Shown in pieces: positions 1 to 11,153 of a DNA stretch of 64,000 nucleotides. The position numbers and the translations under genes were made by a program. Under the pieces are notes generated by a model. That model searched no databases. It was not told where the DNA came from and saw only the letters and a list, made by a program, of their open reading frames with translations. This stretch comes from Zeus faber (lineage: Eukaryota > Chordata > Actinopteri > Zeiformes > Zeidae): the NCBI GenBank assembly GCA_960531495.1, contig OY482851.1:26026533-26090532 (forward strand), in the 5' to 3' direction. Within the stretch, counting starts at the first letter, position 1. Each line of letters begins with the position of its first letter.

Positions 1-264
1 AATCCAAAGTTCCCTCCAAATAGGTATATGAATGTCAGATTACCAAATCGCACAATTATTTGAAAGGTTCTCGCAGGCGGCAGCCCCGTGACATGGAACG
101 CCTCAAAGACCCGCGTTATGTCATGTCAACATTGTGGTGGGGCTGAGGCGCAGTCACCACATCCTGTCGCCATGTGCCTTCGCACGGCTCTGCAAACAAT
201 TACATAAAGCCGAGATGCTGTATGCAGAGGGGTGAACAGCTTACAGTGGGGATTTTCGTCAATA

Positions 265-372
265 GGATTAGCGATAGATTTAAACTCTCCATTTAGGTCC
301 AAGATGTGAAAATAAATCGGCGAGCCGGTCTGCGTCTTGGGTATATAAAGGTCACCGCCACAGTCTAAAACA
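265..372 (+). promoter_or_regulatory. rbp4l: Probable core promoter of rbp4l (purpurin)
   Basis: A clear TATA box (TATATAAAG) lies at 342-350, which would place the transcription start near 370-375. A GGATTA motif at 265-270, the reverse complement of the TAATCC site bound by CRX/OTX photoreceptor factors, sits about 105 bp upstream. Purpurin is a photoreceptor-expressed gene, so this fits, but the factor assignment is inference from a six-base motif. A non-coding first exon of about 372-426 ends in CCAG|gtaagg and joins the coding exon at 541. Confidence 0.55.
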
Positions 373-541
373 AAAGCTTGGGATCCGTACACCTCCTGCA
401 GCCTCTCCAGCCTCTTCACGCTCCAGGTAAGGTGCTTCTCCCTAAGGGTACCTGTTTCTGAACAATGAATTTCGACGGCTAATCATCCCCGACAGACGTA
501 CGGAATTGTATTATTATTATTGTTATTATTGTTGTTCCAGG

Positions 542-2221
542 ATGGACATGCAAATGTTTGCTTTCGCGGTGGTTTTTCTGGCCTGCGTCGAGCAGAGCCT
601 GGCCTCCTGCGTGGTGGACAGCTTCACCGTGAAGCAGGACTTTGACCCCGAGAGAGTGAGTACAGGGGGGAAAGAAATAGAAATTCAATGTAAAATAGTG
701 ATGGAATTAAAAGGAAAACCAGAGTATTGTGTATTCTAGTTAGTATCCTGTAAGGTATGCCATTTCAGTGTGGGATGAGTTTGGATTTATCCATCTCAGT
801 AGGTAGCAAATTATTTCTACTCACATTTTATATTTTATACTCAACATATTATGCATGTCATTAATAACACATGCTTACTCTTGTCGGGCTTGCAGTACGC
901 CGGGAAGTGGTACGCTCTGCAGAAGAAGGATCCCGAAGGCCTGTTCCTCCAGGACAACATTTCTGCCGAGTACACCATTGGCGATGACGGTGCCATGGTA
1001 GCCTCCTCCAGGGGCAGGGTCACTCTTTTCGGGTGAGCGCCGACAAACATAACTCGTTGCAATGCCATATTGATTTTAAATATGTCTGAAAGCTAGCACT
1101 ACGCTGTAAAGTTTGTTTCACCGGCGTTTCCTCCCGACCGCAGGTTCTGGGTGGTGTGTGCCGACATGGCCGCCCAGTACTCAGTGCCTGACCCCACCAG
1201 CCCCGGCAAGATGTTCATGAACTACCAGGGCCTGGCCAGCTACCTGTCCAGCGGAGGTAAGCCGTGGTTTAAACACACACACACACACACACACACTCAC
1301 TCACACACACACACACACGCACACTCTAATGTCCACTTTCCTCCTCCCCTCCGTAAAAACCAGGTGATAACTACTGGATCATTGACACCGACTACGACAA
1401 CTACGCCCTGACCTACGCCTGCCGCACTCTGAAGGACGACGGCAGCTGTGATGACGGATACTCCCTGGTCTTCTCTCGCAACCCCCGTGGCCTTGCACTC
1501 CCCATCCAGAGGATCGTCCGCCAGAAACAGGAGGAGATCTGCATGGCCGGACAGTTCGAGCCCGTGCTGCAGTCCGGTACGTCCCCGGTCCTGAGATGTT
1601 CCGCTAAATAAATGAAAGCCATTGAATAGTAGGGGATTGAAATGTCCTATAACCAGCTTCCAACAGCAAGGAGTGCAAATGTCAACGTTAAACCCTGGCG
1701 GCAGGTGTAGCAAATATTCACAAGTCGACTGTGATTTTGAATACTACCCAGTAAACACTGATTTGGGCTTATTACACAGCTCGGTGGAATACTCAATTCT
1801 TGCTGACAGCACAGGTTAAAAAAATAAACAAACCAAAAAAGGAATACTTGATTCTGATTGGTTGATAGTAGTAATCAGAGGTCAGTTATCTCTGAATAAT
1901 GATTGCTCACTGATAATAATGACCGCTAACTTTGTTGAGGAAATATATCTTTCTTCGTGAAAGCCCTTAAACTGGGCGTGCTAGTTCTATTATTCCATTT
2001 AAAAACCAGTATCCCATCTCAACGTATTATTTTATTCAGTAATAAGCGGGATAATGTTCAGCCAGACGGTCACTATCGCAAAATAACGTGGGACCAAGGG
2101 ACCAACTTGTCGGGGGTTATTTGCGATAATGACCCTCTGTTAAAATAAGTTATTGTTTAAATTAAAATAAAATATTTATGACCTTTCCCCATTTTGTTCC
2201 TCCCCGACAGGAGCTTGCTAA
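542..2221 (+). CDS. rbp4l: Purpurin (retinol-binding protein 4-like), secreted lipocalin
   Basis: This is a complete host gene with coding exons 542-655, 896-1032, 1144-1256, 1364-1576 and 2211-2221, all with GT-AG introns. Together they give 588 nt, or 195 aa plus stop. Residues 1 to about 21 form a signal peptide ([21 protein letters not shown]). The lipocalin GxW signature is at residues 41-43 (YAGKWYAL), followed by the purpurin-typical [35 protein letters not shown] and [15 protein letters not shown]. The protein ends SGAC, and the last exon supplies only the final codons. Purpurin is known as a retinoid-binding, cell-adhesive protein secreted by photoreceptors into the interphotoreceptor matrix. 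Its length matches the family (about 196 aa). A non-coding first exon (about 372-426) is inferred from a TATA box and a donor site. Intron 4 carries a (CA)n tract at about 1273-1320. The neighbour idua is convergent. Plain RBP4 is less likely because the motif spellings match purpurin. Confidence 0.93.
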
Positions 2222-2703
2222 ACCTCCCCCTCGTTGGAGCTTGAAGTTGTGGAACCTGCGTAAGGTTGGAACTGGTCATCCTGCCCAAGCTGAAGACGGA
2301 GGTCTCCTCCAAGACCATTGGGGATTATTCCAAGGACCATTATCATTCATTATGCAGACGCTTACCCTTGCTATATCTAAATGTAAAATTCCAAACCGAT
2401 TCTCAATCCCCTTAGCAAACAACATCGACTAATTTTACTCAATGTAATGCCAAATATAGGTATATATTTTTTTTTTATCTGCATACTGTATATAACCACA
2501 GAAGCCACTGTACAGCACTGTCACATTGTTGGTGAACATCTGCATTGTTGAACCTGGTAACCTGGTGACAATACATTTTACACGGATCAACAAAACTGGT
2601 TACCTTTGTCATTTTAAGAACCCTCTCCCTAGAAGATGTGATGTGGAATGAAAACAACAATATCATTTTTAAAATTCTTTAAAAAAACGTCTATTGTGCA
2701 ATG

Positions 2704-2709
2704 AATAAA
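2704..2709 (+). terminator. rbp4l: Poly(A) signal of rbp4l
   Basis: An AATAAA hexamer lies about 480 bp after the rbp4l stop codon. The 3' untranslated stretch between them has no long reading frame. This is the first canonical hexamer downstream in a fitting position, so it is the likely polyadenylation signal. Confidence 0.55.
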
Positions 2710-2839
2710 GTACTTGAATACGTACGTGAATCCAATGAGGAACGAATTTCAATTATATATACAGTATATCAAAACGGGGAAGTAAATCTGAACTAATCTG
2801 AAATAACAGACAATAAAACATATATGAACACCAGACCTG

Positions 2840-4085
2840 CCAACCGTGGGAGAATCATTTGAGTACCACAACAGTTTAACAGGGAGACCCTGCGGCGTTG
2901 TATTTACTGCAGCTAAATGACTCGATCAGTTATTCCCACTGTAAGTGTCTCGTAACCAGGATAATCACATGTGAGCTACTATGGCTAACTATATACAAAT
3001 GCATCTCATTAGGATATTAAGGAAAGTTACCGAACATGCTTACCAACTAGAGATGCACCGATTGCAATTTTCCTAGAGATGCACCGATTGCAAATTTTCT
3101 TGGGCGATTCCGATTTTTTTCTTTCCAAATCTGACCCTGCCGATTCCGATCGATTCTGATTTTCATTCAATCGTATGTTCGTAATAAAATATTGACTTTT
3201 AAATAACTTTTACAGTGTCATCTGATCATTTAGAGTTTATATCCGTGATCGAAGAAATACAATTTTCTTATCATTTAGTCTCATTGGGTATATCATCATG
3301 AGAGCACAGCTGCACATACAGACTACCACTGCAATTTTCAGTTACCACAATAGTGAGATTGCTGATTTGGACACTGTTTATTATTGTTCATTATTCACTA
3401 TGGAACAATAATAGAACATGAAACAGTTCCTGAGTTCCAATAAAAACATGGAACGGTCACTGAGTTTGAATAAAATGGGACTGTCACCCAGTTTCAATGA
3501 ATGCAACCTGTAACTGGACACAACATATAACTGACATGGAAATGTCCAGTTCAAACTTCTAACGAAAGTCTATTTCACTTAAAAGTGCAAATCTAACTCT
3601 ATTATATTTATACGGTACTTGCCACTCCAAAATAAATTGCAATCATTGCAAAAAAGAAAAATTCAATTATAATAAATGGCCGACTCTGATTCACTGGAAC
3701 TCACAGTGCATTAAACCAACTGAATCAAACGGAACGACTCGTTTCACTGAGTGACTCGTCCAGAACTGAGTCTCAAAAAAAGAGTCAAACTTTTCAGTGC
3801 ACTAGGAACAACCAGAGCAGGCGCTCCGCTGCAGTGACATCGATAAATACACAATCTGCACAAATTCGAATATTGTCAGGCGAGAAAATATTTATCCAAT
3901 CTTCGTTTACCTTGAATAGCTTCCAAACAGCCGACATTCTTTCTTTCGCTCTTTTTGAGCGTCAACTACGTAATTACGTTACATCACGTTCTCAGTGGGT
4001 TTGAGTATTGCTGTATCGGATGTGTAAATTTGACCGGCACAGAATCTGAAAATATATCTGATCGTATTTTGTACTCTAATTTTTA
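2840..4085. repeat. Dispersed repeat, copy 1 (probable non-autonomous hAT-like element)
   Basis: This stretch lies between the 3' ends of rbp4l and idua and has no coding frame. It matches, block by block, the interval 60225-61165. Shared landmarks are GAGTACCACAA, AACAGGGAG, CTAACTATATACA, AAGTTACCGAACATG, GATTGCAATTTTC, TCACTGAGTT and CGACTCGTTT. A short internal doubling of AGATGCACCGATTGCAA occurs at 3050-3100. Sequences starting with GATGCACCGAT are common at hAT-type element ends in fish, so a non-autonomous DNA transposon is the best guess. A (TA)n-(CA)n tract follows at about 4095-4160. Confidence 0.55.
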
Positions 4086-4095
4086 CTCATTATAG

Positions 4096-4128
<33 letters not shown>

Positions 4129-4297
4129 CCACCCACACCCACACCCACACGCGCACACAGTCTTTTTTGTATAGTTTAAGCTGGCATTTTGTACCTACAT
4201 ATTTTGACCAAGAATTGCGTGGTTGGTACACAAGGTGTGTGCAGGTTGGCAGGTCTGTAACACTGTCCAAAACATTCTAAAATAATGTGGGAATATT

Positions 4298-7200
4298 TCA
4301 GCCGTCCTCTGAATAGGTCTCAGGCAGAGAGTAGGATCCAGGCCGTCCCCAGTAATCCACGGCTCGAACCCTGTAGACACCACTAACGTCCTGGTTGACT
4401 GTCAAAAAAAAACAAACAAAGACGGTAATTTAACAGCTCAAAAATAACCCTAGAGTGCATCTGCTTATTGCTCTCCGTCACCCTAATGTAGTAGTAATGT
4501 CATAATGGGAAATTCTTACCAGGTGAGTAGACATATGCAGTAAAAATAGTGTCCTGCACATTGATGCGGCGGAATTCCTTCAAGTCTGTGGAGAACTCCA
4601 CTTCAAATGTCTGGATGCATCTACGGGAACATAACAATGTGGACTTCTAAATGAACACTTATCAGTTCACATTCAAAAACAAAACAGTGAATCTTGGTTT
4701 TGTATGTGCCACTGTAGTGTACATTGATGGAATTCTGCACTTTAAACTAATTTTAAAGTTGAACTTGGTATAAGCTTTTTTGGCCCATTTACCTGTTTTT
4801 TTTTTAGGTCCCAAAAAGCTTCGTACAGTGTGACCAGTTTGCTTCTTTTATTATTTTTTTGGAGGCAGCTCCACTAGTTTTATGCGTTACAATTCACATT
4901 TAGGCCTAGTTAGGAATGGACCAAGGCCAAATACAGGGTTCATTTTAGCATTACAAAACAAAATTCAAAGACTTAAGTATTTTTAAGCACTATTTTTTAA
5001 TTTTCAAGGACATCACTCAAAACAAATCAAATTTCAATGTGATCTCAATTAAAATATAATATAATCTCAATATAATTTATTATTATTTATTTGTATATCT
5101 ATTACACAGTATATCTACATGTATATATCTATTATTAATGTCATTGTCATCTACATGAAGTCTTTTTATGTTTTTCTCCTGGCCCAATCTGTGTCGTTAA
5201 AGCAAATCTGGAAATGTTTTATCACCTTATGATTTGAATAACAAAATATCACAGGTTTTGTGTCCCGCATGTGCATATCAAGAGACCCCACACGGGGTCG
5301 TGACCCCAAGGTTGAGAATGTCTGGCATAAATTGTTCAGAATAAATAAAATGCCTTTGATTTACAAATCTACATCCTTCACAATCACAGACCAGTTCAGA
5401 TATACTAGGGGCACCTACTTGGAGTCGACACAGTGATCCGACCACACGATCAGGACTTCGTCTTTTGTGATCTTTATGAATCGCAATCCGTTGACCTGGT
5501 CGAAATATGTCATCAAGAGCACAGCATATAACTCCACAGAAATAGTAACAGCTGAGAATTCACTTTTTCCCCTAAATCTGCTGTGAATGTAAAAATCTGA
5601 AATTATCTGTGTACTATATATACAGCATATAGAATGTATTTTTTGGTATTCTGACCTGGTCAGGCTCAGCTTTGGGCTGTGCACACACATGGATGAGCAG
5701 CACGGAGGGCACAGGGAGCTTGGCCCTCAGGGTCAGAGTGTCCCCCGCAGGCACAGGCCAGGGGCCCTCCACACGGGGGTCCTAATGAAACACACAGCAA
5801 GGATGGAGGTCTTCAATTACAATGTATGTTGCACTGTATATACACCAATCAGCCACAACATTAAAACCACTGCTAATAACCACTAATATTCTGTAGTTCC
5901 CCCTCGTGCCACCAAAACAGCTCTGACCCGTCGAGGCATGGACTCCACAACACCTCTGAAGTTGTCCTGTGGCATCTGGCGCCAAGATGTTAGCAGCAGA
6001 TCCTGTAAGTTGCGAGGTGGGGCCCCCATGGATCGGGCTTGCTGTTGCAGCACATCCCACAGATGCTTGACGGGACTCTAACCCCGGCCACCCACATGAT
6101 GTAGAAGAAAATGTGATTCATCAGACCAGGCCACCTTCTTCCATTGCTCCATGGTCCAGTTCTGACGCTCACATGCCCATTGTAGGCTCTTTCCGCGGTG
6201 GACAGGGGTCAGCATTAGGCTTGGGCTGATTTACGATTGAATTGTATATCAGCGATCGACTCCATCGACTGACACTGATGACTGACAAAAAAAAATCTGA
6301 GAAATGAAACATTGTAAGTGCGGTTTACCGTGTTTTGAAACTGGAGCAGAGAGAGAGACGGAGAAGGGGGAAGAGGAGAGGGAGGGAGGGAGAGAGGGGG
6401 CGGAGGCTCTCTCACTCTCCGTTCAGAGCATTCGAGTAACCACTGGTGATCGGGTCTCACTTCCCCTCTACAGTCCCGTACGAGACTTTGAGGGGCAGGT
6501 GCTCAAACAGAGCAGCACAGCGGAGCCGCTGTGCGCACATCACAGGTGCGCCGAGGTTTAAGGTTCATGAGGGAGTCCTTATGAATATATCTTGCCCAGT
6601 CAGTCCGCTACCTCGACACCCATTAATAAAAAAAAAACAAACAAAAAAAAAAAACACGTCTCATAAGAAGGGCACCTTGGGGTCCATGGGGCACCCTCGC
6701 CCCCCAGGTACCTGCTACTCAATATGCAAATCTTGTGATTATAATATAGCAATATAAAATGTGATCTCATAGAGAAAGATTTTGTTTTATTTAGTTTCCT
6801 TCATTTCTTATTTGTAGGGAAAAAAGTAAATGCCTTGCCCATGCCTGTCTTTTAATTTTAGATCTATTTATTTTCGTTTGTTTCCTACATATATCCTACA
6901 TACATGAAACAAATTTTTTTTTTTTTTTTTTTTTTTTTAAACACAACCGAGGTAAGTGACTGTCCAAGTTCTTACTCCCTACTGTTAAAAAAACAACACT
7001 GTCGGGACGCACATCTGCCCCCCAGTGATCGGAGATTGGAATTTTGCACTAAAGCCTAGTAAGCATGGGCACTCTGACCGGTCTGCGGCTACGCAGCCCC
7101 GTACGCAACAAGCTGTGATGCACTGTGTGTTCTGACACCTTTCTATCATAGCAGCTTTAACTTTTTCAGTAATTTGTGCTGCAGTAGCTCTTCTGTGGGA

Positions 7201-10200
7201 TCGGACCAGACGGGCTAGACTTCGCACCAAGCGCATCAATGAGCCCATGGGCTCCTATGACCCTGTTGCCGGTTCACCGGTTGTCCTTCCTTGGACCACT
7301 TTTGGTTGGTACTAACCACTGCATACCGGGAACCCCCCACAAGACCTGCCATTTTGGAGATGCTCTGACCCAATCATCTAGCCATCACAATTTGGCCCTT
7401 GTCAAAGTCGCTCCACTTTGTTCACAGAAATGTAGTTTCATTAACTAATTATTGGACCAGTTAGCAAGCAACATTTTTTAATCCAAAGCTTCTTTGGATA
7501 CTTAGGAATTACCCCAACTGCTATAGTGGGGTGTGGCTAAGAAAGTATAAGAAATATAGCACTTTTTAAAAAGGTTAGTCACCAAAAATAACAAGATATT
7601 CAAAATAATATTGAGGAAAAACAGAGAAAGAAAAGAAGCAAAAACTGGTTTTAATTTGGTCGACTAAAAGTAAACAAAATCGAAAAAAAACAAAAAACGT
7701 GCCTAAACAAAGACTAATACTGAACTAACCAAGTACTTAACTAACTTCCATAGAGCCCTAGAGCAATACTGACTATTACCAAAATCTGGTTATTTATACA
7801 CAGTGTATTGATATTTTTGATATTGATCTGTACCAGACCTCGGCGCTCCGGAGCCGTCTGAACTGCTCGGCTGTGGGGAAGTCCGGGCTGCCCATGCTCT
7901 GCCACAGCGCGGAGGGATTGGTCACGTTGTTGTCCAGGTAATATGTGACATAGACGAGGCCTGAGGACGAAGAGGAGACATTTAATGATTAAGACTGAAG
8001 TAAAATCTCTATTAAACTATTAAAAAAAAAAAAAAAAAAGGGACCGTGTTGGCAGTAGGGTCATGGAGACCTATCTTGCAGCCTGCATGGCATTGTTGAC
8101 AAAGACCAGGAGGTGAATTCTGTGGTGGAGGAGGCTGCAAACATTTGGCCTAGCAGTGCGTAAGGTATTTGCCAAAATGCTCATGTTCATTCTCAGAGGG
8201 GAACACTTGCAGTTCTGGGAAAGGCACAAACGTGTGCTGTGTGAGGACTTCATGCGCAAGGCAGGTGTGAATGAGCCAGATTAAGTTATTGTAAGTAAAG
8301 TGCTGCTCGAGCTGAAGGACCACGTTGAGAGGCACGGCTTTACGCTGAGTAAGAACTTTGGCCTCCCTGAGCCTGATCCAGTTTAGGTCCAACTTTCGCA
8401 TTCCCTGCATACTCCAGCATAAGACAGACCACAAGATACCCAAGCTTCAGACTCACATCGCTGAGACAGGGGACCTTCTCAATGACGAGCAACATGCACA
8501 GTAGTTGTCAAGACAGTGATGGACAGTGTGGAACAGGGACATGGCAAGATGACTGCAGTTGATGCAAGGGGTGGGACTGGGAAAACATTCACATTGTCCC
8601 ACATCCTCAACAAAGTCTGAGCACAGGGCAAGTTAGCCCTTTCAACAGCTGCAAGTGGCATTGTGGCTACTCTCCTAACTAAAGGGACCACCTTTTATAA
8701 TAGGACCAAGTGCCCTCTAATACTCATTGACTAGTCCATTTGCAACGTGAGCAAAGATGACAGCACTACGGCACTCATCAGAATTACGCATGTCATGGCG
8801 GTGGAAGAAGTGTCAATGATGGATCACCGGATCATACATGGATAGATCATACATTCCAGGATAAGCCATTCGGTGACATCACGATGGTATTCAGCTGTGA
8901 CTGGAGGCAGATCCTTACCGTCATGCCACATGGTGGCCGCACTGAAATAGTAGGAAGGTGCTTGAAAAGCCCATACCTGTGGAGGAATGTGGAGATTCTC
9001 CATCTTACTGAAAACATGAGGATCACTCAGGCTGCTGGAAAGCAACAAGATGAAGCACATTTTCCCAAATTACTTCTGGACCTTGGCGAGGGCAAGATTC
9101 TTGTGATTCCAGGAGAGGGTGAATTTGCTGTCGAGCTCAACGATCGCTCACTCTGCGGTGTCGGCAGTTTCTTGTGGGACCCTGCTTTGCCATGACCGTG
9201 AATAAGTCTCAGGGGCAGTCGCTACACCGTGTTGGGGTGTACAACACAAGAGACTTGTGTGTTCTACAGGGGTACTGCACAGGAGACTTCTTCAGCCACG
9301 GTCGGCAGTGTTGGCAGATAAAGCAGGCTTTGCATTCTTGCTCAAGATGAAGAGACAAAGAAGAAGTGCCACTTTCTCAACAGTGTTGTTTAGGAAGAGT
9401 ATCGTCAGTATTATGCTGACAAGATAAAGGCATGTAAATCTAAAAGATTTAGAGACAGTCCGCATAAACAGTCGATTTTGGTTCAGAATTAAGCGAGTAA
9501 CAGTTGTTTTTCTAAAGAAGTCTGCATCTCTCAATACAGATTGTGTTTGTTTACTAGCGGATCTTGACAGCAGCAACATAGCACAACCTACCGTAAACTA
9601 ATCATTGCGCTTCAGAGTAAAACACTGCACACACCTGTCTTGTCCATCCTCTTTTAACTGCAACTCTGCATTGAGAGTAGAATAGTGGCAGTAAAACTGT
9701 ATTTAGCTTTACGGGTCACATGCGTGCTGAACTTTGGGGGGCAATCCGTACAGATCACGGATCAACTACGTTCCATTACACCACTAATTGAATAGTATGC
9801 ATCAACCATAGTATGCATCAAATAATATTCATGAACCATTGTATGCATCAAATAGTATGCATCAACCATAGTATGCGTCAAATAATATTCATGAACCATA
9901 GTATGCATCAAATAGAGTGGGAAAAAGGAGCACCTATGCAAATGAGACTATATCTGGTGAAAGTACTATGCATATGCTGTATTCACTTAAAATAATCTTC
10001 AAGTAAGTAAGTGACTAGAGAACATCACCCAAAATACAAAAAGCAGACCAGACACAAATTTTAATCAAACCGCACCTTTCTGCCCAGCCAAACCCTTCAG
10101 GGATACGGTGACATCATCGGTGCTGTTGGAAGTTCTGTTGTCGTCGCTGTTGTAGACCAACATGGCCACCTGCCAGCCGTCTGAACCACCCGCCACCGGA

Positions 10201-11062
10201 GGCTGGTGAAGGGTGGCAAGAACCCCCACCGTGCTGCCGTTGGCCCCTCGGGAGCCTGAAACGTCAGCCTGGACCTGGGTGTCTCCTGAGGATTGAGGAA
10301 GGATGTTAGAAATTTAACATTGACAACAATGAGAGAAATGTAATTTAATATGATTGACGGTCACTATAAATGGATACCTGAAGTAACACTGTTATAACAC
10401 TGTAGACTGTAGTAATAACTTAGTAAGGGTATAATAATATATTTCCTGTGCAAAGAATTGCACTTTGTATGTTCTGTATAGTTATGTATTTGGCGATTTC
10501 TGTTCTGGATAATTGGCTATTTTCATTTAACTTTATTTATTAAGCTTTTTATTTGTATTTATTAATTATTTTTTTATTTTTTTATTATTATTATTTAATT
10601 AATCTATGTATTTATCTATTTATGAATTATATTGTCAGACTGTTAATGTTTTTCATGCTAATTGTCTGTACGGAAACATCAATGTGCACATCAATGTATA
10701 TACACAAAGCTCTAAAATGACTGATTTTACAGATTGTAGAACTTCAGGGGCTACTCACCCAGCAGCGCCAGCAGCCCCATGACGGTGAGGACGGGCTTGC
10801 GGATGAGCTGCACGTAGGGTGGACGGGTGTTGTTGACCTGGAAGCGGGCGGTCAGCGTGCGCTGGACGAAGGCGTGCGGGTGGTAACTGAGAAAGGCGTT
10901 GTCGTTGCTCAGCAGGGTATAGTTGATGCTGCCACTCCCGCCCGCCACAAGGAGGTCCTGGTGCTGGGCAATCACCTGAAGGGAGCGAGGGAGGGTAAAG
11001 TCAGATGAGGCTTAAAATGCTTCTTTTGAGTTATTTAGTGATAGTGATAGATCAGTGGAAGT

Positions 11063-11153
<91 letters not shown>

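Noticed and set aside
126-419. 97-codon minus-strand open frame upstream of rbp4l
   Set aside because: It overlaps the TATA box and first exon of rbp4l, has no splice context or recognised domain, and is best explained as a chance frame.
9783-9916. Repeat pattern that could suggest a CRISPR-like array
   Set aside because: The spacers are themselves repeats, the host is a vertebrate, and no cas gene exists. It is a minisatellite.
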